Source: Baylisascaris procyonis (Eukaryota; Nematoda; Chromadorea; Rhabditida; Ascarididae). From it: DNA of 64,000 nucleotides. The DNA lies in contig JAZARR010000223.1 of NCBI GenBank assembly GCA_037389465.1, positions 310,001 through 374,000 of the forward strand, given 5' to 3'. Positions within the stretch are counted from its first letter, which is position 1; each line of letters opens with the position of its first letter. This document shows positions 49,227 through 60,370 of the stretch, piece after piece. The notes beneath the pieces were generated by a model. It did not search any database, had not been told where the DNA came from, and saw only the letters and a program-made list of their open reading frames with translations. The position numbers and the translations under genes were made by a program.

Positions 49227-51328
49227 GTTTCCTTCATTCACATGCAGTTATTTTTATTACTAATTTCAGTTAAATGGATTAGTTGTTCTAAGAACGCGCA
49301 TCGCATAGGCAATTGTTTAAAACGGCCAATTTTTCTATCATAGGCATGAGTAAACTCCGTCTCCAATTTTCAGCGTTCAATTGCAAATAGCAAGAATTCT
49401 GGAAGTGTTTAAAACTGGTAAGCGAAATATCGTAGAAAAAGAAGCCATATTTATCTGAATGTTTTATCACAAGTGTATTTGTATTCATATCTGAAATAAA
49501 GTATAGAAGATTTATGCGCTTTAATTTTTATCAACATTTAGAATGAGATATGCGATAGGAGGCAAAATTTTTAGCGGCGAATTTGATGACGAAAAGAATT
49601 CTAAGGGAAAATGAGCCAAAGTTTAAAATTTATATTTGAAAGAAGTAGACTGAAATTTTACACAAGTGATGATTGTTAAGTAGGGAGGAAAACTTTCATC
49701 TGAGGAGCTGAAAAGCAGATTTTTGAGGCATAATAGGTCATGTTTAATTGAGGTTATGTATTTTAGAGGCAATATTTTCATCTGATAATTATAACACTCG
49801 AATATATTTCCCACACTGTATCATCTGCTTGCCGCAAATAAATCCTATATCGAAATTCAGAGAAGATTTGATCAGTCATTAGTGATATAGGTCTTTCTAT
49901 GAAGGTTTATTCAAATGTTGATTTTTCTCATCTGAGTTTTCGTAGAATCGAAGTGGTAGAATATATCGTTTGACGGCAACAACTTTCTATGGGGTTCTAT
50001 TCACTGGGGGGAGGGCTTATATGTTAACCGCCGTGCAAGGTTTATATGTCGAACATTAGATATTTCGTCGCCAATTACTAACAACTTAATGTTTTGTTAG
50101 TAATTGTGATGGTGTAATTGAGTCCGAATTTATTAAATAACGAGTCATTCGTCTCAGAAATGATTCCGATATAATATTTTTCGATCAGTTATACAATCGA
50201 TAACATTGCAGTTGACGAGTATTGTTCTATTGGCTATTGTATTTTCGAATATAACAATTTTCAGAAGAACGAATTCTTTGGTTATCGTTACGTGTTGGAT
50301 ACATCTAACAGTTGGACTTAGGACGATGTGATAAGCGTGCGCAATCTCGGGATTTATGTCTTGGTATGGCTTCCTCTACGATTCGTTCTTTATTTCTTAT
50401 GTGGCGTAAGTTATAATGAAGAATAATTTCCGCTTCAAATCTATTATATTAGTAAGCAATATGATTTGAGAGTACTGTTTCAGTTCGAGATGTACAGGAA
50501 AACAATGGGACGAAAGGTGAAAAAAAATTTATTATTAGTACTCAAAATTTGAACAGTTCAAGTGTTTATGCAAGAGATTCCGCTTTAATCGTTCATAGAT
50601 ATGAAGAATTTGAATTTGATGTTTATGAAATTTGAATTTCTTTATGAATTTAAATGAAAGAAAAATTCGCATTGATTGATGTTTTTTCAAAAAAAAAGGA
50701 TGAAAAGTGCAATTTAAGTAGTGGAATATTTTTGTGGAGAAAAGGGGGGGAGGGGATGTTAAGAACATAAAGAGTTGAATGCTGAGATATCGGTAATTAT
50801 AAATGCTCAGCGTACTACTTCTTCACTTAGTGGCAATCAGAATATGATCTATAATGATAATTAGTCTTGATAGAGTAGGTACTTCTTAATGTAGGCGATT
50901 TGGATGAATAATAACAAATTACTTATTAACAAATAATAACAAAAATAATCCTTATTTAATTCACACCTATGCAGTTGATAAGATTACTGCTTCTTATTTG
51001 ATATGTACTCTTAATAAAAGAAATAACCGAAAAATTATTTCATTGATTAGTATTCAACTAGAATTACTTCGTCATCTAAAATATTGTCGAGGAAAATGTT
51101 ATCAAAATTTTATGCTATCACTTTCAATTATGGTAAATAAATTTTCACTGTATATTTTATTTCGCTATTTGCATATATTTTGGTGACAATATTGAAAGTA
51201 TTGTTCGAATTGACGATTCTTTTTATTGCTGTTATTGTTAACGAAACACTAAATTGTATTCTTTTGATATGTCTCGATATTATCTCTTTGAATCTCTCTT
51301 CTGCAATGCATAGGGTAAAACGCGGATC
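49227..51328. other. No gene recognised
   Basis: AT-rich spacer. A poly-G/purine stretch on the + strand lies at 50740-50757. Confidence 0.4.
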
Positions 51329-51462
51329 ATTCATTTGTTTATAATCAGATGTGATGTGGCCGGGAAAAATGCAGCCTATTCATTTGTTTATAGCCAACGG
51401 TGATGTTGCTGGGAAAAACGCAGCCTGTTCATTTGTTTATAATCAAAGGTGATGTTGCTGGA
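51329..51462. repeat. 49-bp tandem repeat, 2.7 copies
   Basis: Units start at 51329, 51378 and 51427, each beginning with (A/G)TTCATTTGTTTATA and containing GATGT-G-C-GG. Copies differ at several positions. Confidence 0.9.
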
Positions 51463-53479
51463 AGTGGAATGAATGGGAATGCTACTATGAACTGGAATGC
51501 TACTCTATGGCAGCATTGATTGATGCTTTGATATTATAATGTTTATTGGGCACATCGGACTATTTCTGATTCTCACAGAAATATTTAATTATGTTCGAAC
51601 AGTGATTTAATGGAACATTTGTGGATTATTAACTGTATATTCGGGATCGTTGGAAAGAGAGGAAGTAGCACATTCTTAGTCAATAATAGACAGCGACTGA
51701 GTTTATGATTTATGCAAATTTATTGGATAATGCTTTATGCTTATTTTAGAATGGCTAGAGTGAAATTGGCAGCATTATCGCATTTAACGCCTCTATGAGA
51801 CATGAATTTAGGTTTATCACTCACCATGTTATATAATATAAATTTTGCATTAAAACGCGCTTCTTTTGCTGCTCTGAAGTAAAAATTCAACTAGCCGCAA
51901 AATTTGTGCAGTTTTTAAAGAGCTCTGAATGGCTACAAATTCTTATCAAGTTCGTGGATTAGGTCAGGTGTTGAGACAGGAGGATATTACGTTAATAGAC
52001 CTACAGGTTGTGGGTCATTGCGTAATGTATGCATCCACCGAATTTCTCTATTTTTACTTAACACTGTCCATGTTGATACTATCAGGCGCACACACAAACG
52101 TGTGTACGGGCACAAAACCATATCGCAATTTGATTATTACTGAATACATCGAGGCCTTCATAGTAAGTTTATTGATATCGTGAGTGTGGATATGAGGTCA
52201 ACGTCAATGGGCTATTCACTTATTGGCTGTGTTGAAATATATTCGGCGCAAAGATGTGTTTTCAGTTCGCTTCACACGATAGACGTTTGCTGTTCACTCG
52301 TTGACAGCTGTCGATTGAGATGTCGGCGTATTCAAACTATGGGATAAAGAATCGAAGAAAGGGAACGAAGAAGACAGCCTCTAGCTCGGTTAGTAATTGC
52401 AAGCAGTTATTTATCAATGAAAATATTATGATATGGTATTCATATATAATTTGGGGATGCATGATTTCAAGATTTGTGTGATGATTGAGATAGAAGATCA
52501 TGAGGGACAAGGAAAATTCAGAATTATAGTTTTCCGTGGATCTTTGCATTTGAGATCCCATTTCAAAATTGGATTCTTTCATGGACGAATCCTTACATTG
52601 TCGCATGAAAGTCGATGCCCAGAAGGAAGAGCCGTGTAAGAAATATGCGGTGAGAAGTGGTATATTTCTAGTGGAAAATGAAGCCGTATCCTCCTACATG
52701 AAGAAATTTTGAGTGAAACAAATTTTTCGGGCTGCAATAAAGAAGCGGATAATGCTTTAAGTGAAGCAATGAAACGAGTGACTCAATTATGAATCTTTCA
52801 ATTTCGAATGAATTTGATAAAATTGTTTTGCCGATTCACAATTGGGATAGTAGTGCAAATTGAAGAAGTCGTTCTCCAACGAGCAGTGTTGCTTGCCTAT
52901 GAAACCTTTTTCGACTGTAGTATTCTTTGTCTTTATTCATATATTTTCGTTTGAAAAATCGTGAAATATGCTAATACCTCGGACATAAGCGCCCTAGTGT
53001 TTGCATTTACTGAAAACGCCTTATTAAGAGGGAATTCACAAATTTCGTTCATTTCATGATGTTTCATGGGAGAGTAGGCGGATTTTCAAGAAGCTGTAAA
53101 TTTTTGCATCTTGTCTATTTAATGGGAATTTGCAAGTTTTTTTTTGTTACCTTCAAAAACTTTTCCAGAGGTAAATAACTATTCGTTGCAAAGGAGAGGG
53201 GTGAGTTACAAAGGAGGACGTTCATTTTATCTTTGCTGTATATGGGGCATCTTTCATGGTTATAAGCAAATAAGTTTTTCCCTCAATTAATATCTGATCG
53301 TTTGAAATGTCAACATTTATTTCTTATTCTTTTCCATTATTTTGCATTCAATGTTTGCTCATTTCCTTTTCGAAATTATAAACTTTCATTTTATTTTTCC
53401 TTTCTTTGTTTAAATGAAAGGACTTTTGTTACGTTTGAGAATCATCATTCTTACATTCATGGCGGCTACTCGGTTTACT
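51463..53479. other. No gene recognised
   Basis: Two modest open frames at 51929-52183 and 52433-52639 (the latter with DHEGQGKFRIIVFRGSLHLR) have no splice support and no motif. The rest is spacer. Confidence 0.3.
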
Positions 53480-53749
53480 CGGTTTCTCTTTTCGATTCCG
53501 GAGTCATATGCCACTCTTTCTGTTATAGGCCATCTTATAACTACCCGGTTTCTCTTTTCGATTCCGAAGCCATATGCCACTCTTTCTGTTATAGGCCATC
53601 TTATAACTACTCGGTTTCTCTTTTCGATTCCGGAGCCACATGCCACTCTTCCTGTTATAGGCCATCTTATAACTACTCGGTTTCTCTTTTCGATTCCGGA
53701 GCCACATGCCACTCTTCCTGTTATAGGCCATCTTATAACTACTCGATTC
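53480..53749. repeat. 66-bp minisatellite, about 4 copies
   Basis: Unit starts at 53480, 53546, 53612, 53678 and 53744 (partial), each CGGTTTCTCTTTTCGATTCC-like. The period is exactly 66 bp, divisible by 3, and the unit lacks stops in several frames, giving four overlapping open frames on both strands. None is supported as a gene. Confidence 0.95.
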
Positions 53750-53793
53750 CTCTTTTCATAACAGTTTGATCTTTTAAACTGTTATGAAAAGAG
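53750..53793. repeat. Perfect 18-bp-arm hairpin at the end of the 66-bp array
   Basis: Arms CTCTTTTCATAACAGTTT (53750-53767) and its exact reverse complement (53776-53793) flank the 8-bp loop GATCTTTT. The left arm starts inside the partial last 66-bp unit. Confidence 0.95.
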
Positions 53794-54540
53794 TCAACAA
53801 TTGAATAACAATTGAAGTCAATCTCGATCTTGTTGTTTTATAGTCTTCCACATTTCTCGTTCATTGTAGTTGGTGGATTGAAACCCCTCACAATATATCT
53901 TGCAGCGTTAATATTATGCATAAACTGAGGGAGTTTTATGAAATAATAGCTGGTGGTTGTGTTGAATTCCGAATTCCGAATGAATCAAAAGCTGCCGATT
54001 TCTTATCGACAACAAAAGCACAGCCGTTGTTTAGTCTCAAATCGTTGCTTTTATTATAACGCAATCGTGATTGTGAAAATAGTTCTCGAAGGGAACTAAC
54101 GAGATACATCTATTCATAGTTTTTGAAAAGCTTTTTTTTTTAATAGAGAATCGAATAAGGAATTTAATTTTAGAAATTATGTTTTAGATTTAATTTATTC
54201 GGTTTCTATTTTTTGTATTTTATATTTGTCCTTATGAGAGCACATTTGTATACTATTCTATTGCGCTTCATTCTCATTTATTATTGATTTTCGACAAATT
54301 CTTCAGCGACGAAGTTTTGCATAAGGGCATTTTCCCTAAGAATAGATGCGTATTTTTATCTCCTACTGACCGCGGAGGATCACATTTGTAAATAATGAGC
54401 CTCATACGTTTTATATTTCATTTTGTGGTCATTTGCAAAAAACTTTTCAAGTAATTCGCAGTGAAAAACGTATTTCACAAGCTCCAAGTCGCGAAACGTT
54501 TCGTTAGGTGGAATCTGCTGCATAGTGAACCTGGCGAACG
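53794..54540. other. No gene recognised
   Basis: AT-rich flank between the 66-bp array and the minus-strand gene end; it may include that gene's 3' untranslated region. Confidence 0.35.
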
Positions 54541-54811
54541 TCAAAGGCTAAGCTCCAGTTCAAGCACGGCATATTTATTCTGAAGTATTCGGGACATATT
54601 GCTAGACTGGTTGTCAAAAAGTGCCGTTTTATAGCGGGTTGGTCCTTTTGCAGGATTTGAAAGAACTATGGTGAACTCATCCGATGGGCGAGTTGCTCGG
54701 CGTGTTGTAACCGGTTGGCCGTGTTTATCGATATGTCCGACCATCTTGACTATTTGGTCACTGAGCTTGTGGCCGAGGCGGATTAGAATGTGAGCAATGC
54801 GGGCAAGCTTC
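54541..54811 (-). CDS. Terminal exon of an unrecognised minus-strand gene
   Basis: On the minus strand, TCTGATCAG is followed by an open frame to TGA at 54543-54541: KLARIAHILIRLGHKLSDQI, VKMVGHIDKHGQPVTTRRAT, RPSDEFTIVLSNPAKGPTRY, KTALFDNQSSNMSRILQNKY. It is well mixed in composition and has no stop in about 90 codons. It joins in phase with the exon at 54866 through a 54-nt intron. Family not recognised. It is one of the few pieces in the window with no visible break. Confidence 0.45.
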
Positions 54812-54865
54812 CTGATCAGATCTCATGGAAACTCGCCGCTTTAGTGAGTTTGCCGTTTTTTTCAC

Positions 54866-54975
54866 CGCAATATGCTTGCAGCATTATGCATCATTTTTTC
54901 CTCCACTTCAGCATCCTTTCTTGGTATTTCGGTTTTTATGTCTCGATACTCGTTCGTTATGGTGAGTAGCCTCGA
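54866..54975 (-). CDS. Penultimate exon of the minus-strand gene
   Basis: The minus-strand frame LTITNEYRDIKTEIPRKDAE, VEEKMMHNAASILR ends at a GTGAAA donor in phase 2. The next exon supplies the missing base, giving ASILRKLARIAHIL across the junction. It is helical and charged. The 5' boundary is unclear. A further open stretch on the same strand (54957-55157) may be upstream coding sequence in another frame. Confidence 0.4.
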
Positions 54976-55157
54976 TACGTGAGAGCAACTTTGGTTATAG
55001 ATGGCTTTTTCAGTGTAATGTTTTCAACTTTATTGGGTACTATAAACTGATAAGAGATGTTCGGGAATGTGGAGGAAAGGTGACGACCAATTGTGACTAG
55101 GGAATCCCAGATTGGCATCGGACTCCCGCTTCTATGTCTTGAGATGCAGTTCTGCAT

Positions 55158-55785
55158 GCTCCATTACCGCTCGCCCATCATCTTTCCCAAGCGTTGATTT
55201 TTGCTACAAACATTCAAAGTAAGTAGTATTTTATTGCATGCACCTCAGTATTTGATGATATTTAAGACTTCAGCCGATCATTTGTGACCGACCGATTTTC
55301 ACTCTATATTAAATTAATAGAAACTCGTATATACTGCTGTCACTTGTGTTTTCGGGAACAGGAATGTAACCGGAGGCTCGTTAACGGGACTTACGATTTC
55401 CTGTGAGATAGGGGGGATGGAGATGAAGGGGCAAAATTTTTCTAAATATTTTAAAAGGGAATAGCCTTTCGTCTCTCTCTGCTGAAATGAATGTCATCAA
55501 AGTCAAAGAAGACGGACAGAACGAAAAATGGGGAAAGCAGCAGAGCAGATGGGATCCATCCTATTTCGTAATGAGCCCGTTTTTGGGTTATTTTTTAGTA
55601 TTGATGGAACATGTTTATTTCTCTCTTTAAATGTGATGCTGTGCGCACATGGATGCCCCTCACCAATTACAGCAAAATTCGCCCCCTTTTTCCGATAATT
55701 TTAGAGAAGAAAGGTCATTTCCCAAAGATTATATGAGAAAGGTTTATTGAAACGGGGGGGGGGGTATTTCCATCTTGATTAGCCC
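55158..55785. other. No gene recognised
   Basis: Spacer ending in an 11-G run at 55754-55764. If the minus-strand gene at 54.5-55.0 kb is real, some 5' exons may lie here unrecognised. Confidence 0.35.
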
Positions 55786-56120
55786 AAGCTGGCGCGGTTG
55801 GCGCGAAGTGGAACGGTCTCTACATGGGTATCACTGAGCGCGAGCGCTCGCTCGCGTGAAAGTGACCGCAACGCACATTACCGTAATCTTAACCATGACG
55901 TAGAACGTCATGTTGGCACCAAAGTAATGGGTGGCAATAGGCACGCATTTATAAGCAGTGCTTTTTGCAGCCAGCGTTCAATGTTATTCGTGTTGGGGTG
56001 GGGTGAGTTGAGGCCGAGGGGGTGTAGTGATGCGCTGTCAGTGGTAAGGGTGTGAAGCAGTGTTGTGGCGCGCGGTTATAACCATTTGCTGTGCTGCTGT
56101 TGTGGCGTTTGCTGTGCACA
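55786..56120. promoter_or_regulatory. GC/CpG-rich island with palindromes
   Basis: Stands out from the AT-rich background. It contains the perfect 12-bp palindrome GCGAGCGCTCGC (55840-55851) and an 8-bp-arm inverted repeat CATGACGT-AGA-ACGTCATG (55894-55912) that includes CRE-like TGACGT half-sites. The 3' part is GT/GC-rich. An open frame at 55798-56055 crosses it but has no recognisable motif. A promoter-like role is inference. Confidence 0.35.
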
Positions 56121-56443
56121 TGTGTGGCCTAGCTTATATCTAGCCTACACTTATAGGTACTGAGATTTTTAATGTACGTTTTCAACAGACGTTTTTTTAA
56201 AAGATTGGTATATGCCTGAAGAGAACACGATTCCTTACCCGGAATCTTAGGCTGCTTTTACTTAACACGGCTCCTCCTTGCTAATCTATGATTGTTTTTT
56301 AAAACAGATTTGTTTGTCCATCGGTAGATACAGCCAATTGTTTGAGTTTATTAAGCTGCGAGTGGTCGGGCAGGGGAGCCTTTACCTACTAACGAGTGCA
56401 ATTAAGAAAATCTCATTAAGGTATTTTCAGTAAGAATCACATC

Positions 56444-56509
56444 GCCTCAGCGGGGTTCCACGTTTTGCCGAAGGGAACTAAGCGTAGACCCCATAAGAGC
56501 GGTTGAGGT
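56444..56509 (+). ncRNA. Foldable segment, possible structured RNA
   Basis: Three nested helices can be drawn: 56445-56451 with 56502-56508 (7 bp, one G-T), GGG 56452-56454 with CCC 56889-free partner at 56489-56491, and GTTCC 56455-56459 with GGAAC 56474-56478. I do not recognise it as a tRNA, snRNA, SRP, RNase P or 5S RNA. It may be chance. Confidence 0.2.
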
Positions 56510-56861
56510 CCATATTAGCTTTTGGTGTACATGCATTAGATGGTCAAGTAGTTACCTAAACGAGTATTGCCTCAAGCTTGATATTCAGGTTGTAGCCCTT
56601 ACATTTGCGTGTATATATGATATCATTGTTTAATGTTTTCAGTTTTCTTTGTATACTATAATTTTCGGTTGCTAAGAGCGATGAGGGAGGGGTGGGCAAC
56701 AGTACAAAAAGGCAGGCCAAATATATCGTGTGTTATTGCTACCGGTCCTTCCGGCATATTTGACCGATTCAATAAATATTTTCGTGGGATTTTGTGCTAC
56801 CAAGGGTTAATAAATTTACAAAATGGTGGAGTCATTTATCTGAGATAAATCTGTAATTTAG

Positions 56862-57098
56862 GTGAAGGATTGTATAAACCTAATGGTTTATCGACGCATC
56901 GATATGGTTGTATCGAAATTACGACGGGTTGGCGTGCGAGAGCTGGAGCGACGAAGCGATGGAAATGGACGTTTTAAAGAGGTGTTCGACGAGGAGACGG
57001 TCGTTTCCGAGAGTGAAAGCGATGTGAAAAGCGGATTCATCGAACCCGATGACGATGAACGATGATTTGGGCAACGCGACCGTCAAATGGATCAGAAG
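56862..57098 (+). pseudogene. Acidic exon of an unrecognised gene, one stop
   Basis: GTAATTTAG, then LMVYRRIDMVVSKLRRVGVR, ELERRSDGNGRFKEVFDEET, SESESDVKSGFIEPDDDER, TGA (57063-57065), then FGQRDRQMDQK and a GTGAGC donor. It is coding-like with a basic and then an acidic half. The single TGA sits where an Arg (CGA) would read naturally. Confidence 0.45.
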
Positions 57099-57299
57099 GT
57101 GAGCATTGTTCTTTCAAACTGAATTCCTCTTCCTTTGGTCTTTATGATGTATAATATTTTTTAAATGAGTATCTTTTTCTAGAAAAAAAAAGGTTCTAAA
57201 GAGGGTTTTTCTTCGTTAGTTTTTGGGTAATTGTTAAAAATATTTATTTTTATGATTGAATTTTGGGAATTTAAATAAAATAGCTTCAATTGGGTAAAT

Positions 57300-57580
57300 T
57301 TTATAAATACCAAGATGGGTTGTCTGTTTGGTTGGAGAGGTCAAACCATAAGAATATTAGTATTTTGTTTTTCTTTTGCTTTTTGATCTATTGTTGGTAC
57401 TAGTTTGCTTTTGGTGACTCGTTTGGAGTTGGCTAAATTTGATCTTCTTTTGGGTAGAGGTCAGTTATATAATTCGTTATTACTGCTGATGCTGTTTTAA
57501 TGATTTTTTTTAATGGTGATGCCTAGTATGATCGGTGGTTTTGGTAATTGAATATTACCTTTGTGTTCGCTCTTTCCTGA
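57300..57580 (+). pseudogene. cox1: Nuclear copy of mitochondrial cox1 (5' part)
   Basis: The T-rich sequence reads GLSVWLERSNHKNISIL, then in a second frame IVGTSLLLVTRLELAK and LLLGRGQLYNS, then VITADAVLMIFF in the first frame, then MVMPSMIGGFGN-ILPL with TGA where mitochondrial code reads Trp. These are the first ~90 residues of nematode cytochrome c oxidase subunit I. At least three frameshifts and the use of TGA make it non-functional in the nucleus. The similarity fades after about 57570. A numt, not a working gene. Confidence 0.9.
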
Positions 57581-58323
57581 TGGATGGGGATCTGGATTAT
57601 CTGGCAAGTGGATCTTAGCCATGTGATTAAAAAATTGACAAGAGTCGCTTTTCAGTTTTAAAAACTGGACGCAGTAATTTTGGAGGGTGTTGCAAGTAGG
57701 ACAACTTTTGTTTAATTGTGTCTTAACATAGTACCTATTTCAAGATGTTTTATTTGCTTGATAAAATCATAAAAGCCCTAAAAGGTAAATAGTCCACTTC
57801 GCTGGAGTCATTTTGACTTGGAAGGACGTCTGGAGGCAGATCATCGATTACAAAGGAGATCAATAAAAACGAACGATTCTTTCAGTTATCGACTCGATCA
57901 GGTGTTTCAGCTATTATTTTTAAGGTTCAGTTAACGGCAACCTTTTATTGAACATTAGGGAGCTGTGATTCTAAGCGATAGAAAACGTGTTACGAGAGTC
58001 GAAAGTGCAATCCATGCAGTGACGTGTAGAAAACGATGCGCCCAAATTAAGTGCGAGAAGTGAAAAGATTGGCTGATATGTGATGCGACCAGATCGTCTA
58101 AAAATTTATCTATAAGTAAATATCTGGCTCGAAAATAAGTTCTATAGTAGTCTTGAACTGTAAAAAGAATAGTTTGTTCATCATATCTTGAATGCAGCTA
58201 TTCTTCTGCTTTAATTGTTGAATAAAATTTTGTTGGTCCCCTTGCATTAAAATGATAAGATAAGGGTGCTATCTAGGGATTTCTTAAAGTGACTGCTTAA
58301 TTGTTCATTGAAATTATTTTCAG
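57581..58323. other. No gene recognised
   Basis: Sequence after the cox1 fragment. More cox1 was looked for and not found. Confidence 0.35.
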
Positions 58324-58388
58324 TCGCATCGAAAGCAGCGAAACGAACCTCATCGCTTCATTACGCCGATGATGCCATTTCACGTGAC
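58324..58388 (+). CDS. Short exon-like segment, unrecognised
   Basis: TTATTTTCAG, open frame SHRKQRNEPHRFITPMMPFH, VT, then a perfect GTAAGT donor. 65 nt. Basic, His-rich. It may belong with the 56.86-kb and 60.1-kb exons on the same strand. Confidence 0.35.
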
Positions 58389-60147
58389 GTAAGTCTTTAA
58401 AATAGCTTATTGTTATGAGAGATTTCATTGGAAATTACCGCATTTCATATTAATGAGTGATATTCACAGAGGGCATAACCGATCAGAGTTTTGGGTTTCG
58501 ACGATTGAATAGGTTTAATGAATTCTGAGGAGAAGTTAATTGTTTCACTGTTTATCATATTTTATCGGTTTAGATGAAATCGGGGCTAAAAAACTCTTCG
58601 TCATATCTCATATCATTGAAAAATTGGCGTATAACTGTAGCCTGTTCTGGTCACTCTATTTTCCTCCTTTGCACATCCTATTCTTACTACCACGTTTTCC
58701 ATCTCTTATACGCATAACCTATCATCAACACTTCATTTTCTGCTTCTGTGGCGCAAATGGCATAAATGTTTTCGTTTAGGACAAGTGATTTGGTTTAACT
58801 TTCAAAGCTACATATTTTCTGTAGTTCAATTTTAGGAGTTTTTAAAGTGAACGTCTGCAATTTTAGAATTTCAGGATTTAAAACTACATATTTTCAAGCT
58901 ATAATTTTGGATTTTCGAAGCTACAGACTACACAATTTAATTTTTAATGTTAGCTGTAACCGCAGATATCTTCCAATAGCGTTATAATTTTCCAAAATTC
59001 GCAAATATTCGATGAAGAATTTATGAGAGAGAGAGCAAAGAGGGAGAGGAGGAGGGGGAAGGAATTAAATATAAACGAGCTAATTCAATAGGTGCAAAAT
59101 TTACTAAATGGACAATTTTTACGCCTGAAGCGATGAAACTCATAATAAAAGGAATGCATATGGAAAATAATTTCAGGTTTAAGTAATTATACGAAGAGGT
59201 TTTTGGAGTCATGGACGAATGTTTCACACTCTTACAGTTCGCCGTTTCACAAGGTAATACCTATATCTCAAATGCATTTTTTCCAATATCTGGAGATTTT
59301 TTTGAGTATCTTTATTTTTATCTAGTCAATTTGGTAGCTTCTGCAATGTCTGGGTTGGTGTTTTTAAAGGGTAATAGAGAAAGAGAGGGGATGGAGGGTA
59401 ACTTGGGTACGGGGGTGGGAGAAAGGGTGCAGAGAGTGGGAATGAATGGATTTTATGAAGCGGCGTTTGTCCAGCCTTAAGCGTAGAGTGACAGCTTACT
59501 ATATTCGTTATCTCACAATCGGTGCGCTATTTTCAGCAACATTCCATAATTGAAAAGGTGATTGTTGCCAGGTGTTAATTAGATTCTATGAAAGTAACAT
59601 AGTAATTCCCGTACAAATTATGAGTAATGTAATATTGTTTTTATTGTGTAGTCTATGATTATAATAGTAGTAACTCAAAAAATAATCTGAATTTTCAATT
59701 TAATAGACTTAAGGCTAGGCAATGGGAAAATAAAATTTTGCTTGAGATTGTGAGAAAAGCATGCTCAGTTGTACTTTATAAGGTAGAAGGTAGTGTTGAC
59801 GAGATGTATTTTTGAAATTGTTTGCTAATATTTTATATCTTGAAGTAAGCTTGATCCTGATTCCGGTTGCGACTTAGATATGCTTCAAGTCTAGTCAAGG
59901 TTCTCGGACAGGATTTAACCGATCTAACATAGGTGATGATGCTATCAATGCATAAGTGATTCTGAGTTAAAAGATTTTAAGCGATCCGTTATATGGGATC
60001 ATAAATAATTACGACGATCGTCTCTTATTCGGTAAAATATTTCTTACAATTGTGAAATAAGCACAGTCATCTTTGCAGGATAGTTTTCTGAGGTCTTTAT
60101 ATTGGAGGATTTACTTTGAATTTTTGTAATAAATGTGTTGCTTACAG
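58389..60147. other. No gene recognised
   Basis: AT-rich. The open frame at 59211-59480 and the (GA)-rich stretch at 59020-59060 have no supporting features. Confidence 0.35.
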
Positions 60148-60370
60148 TGGTAACAAGGACAAAGAAAAGGATCTAAGCCTACGATCCATTGCGGGAGTTG
60201 ATGGATCGGCTTAAAGAAAACCTGGAAGCTTGCGGGTGGAACATCCCAGACGATGGATCCCCACATGCAGCGCCGAGTGTGCCATCCACCAGCGATAGGA
60301 AAGCTGGTGTTGATCTTACTATGGACTCAAGAATACAACATTCAACGATCTCACACTCATACTGAACAAG
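60148..60370 (+). pseudogene. Exon of an unrecognised gene, frameshifted
   Basis: GCTTACAG, then GNKDKEKDLS in one frame and YDPLRELMDRLKENLEACGW, NIPDDGSPHAAPSVPSTSDR, KAGVDLTMDSRIQHSTISHS in the next, a TGA, then GTTTGT. The L-R-E-L-x-x-R-L-x-E-x-L-x-x-C-G-W helix is faintly like ENY2-type helices, but the following Pro/Ser-rich stretch is not, so I leave it unnamed. One frameshift and a stop mark decay. Confidence 0.4.

Noticed and set aside
53302..53769. Four overlapping open frames (75-155 codons) on both strands
   Set aside because: They arise from a stop-free 66-bp repeat; no start context, splice site or homology supports any of them.
60188..60240. ENY2-like helix (LRELMDRLKENLEACGW)
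   Set aside because: Only one helix matches; the downstream sequence is Pro/Ser-rich and unlike ENY2.
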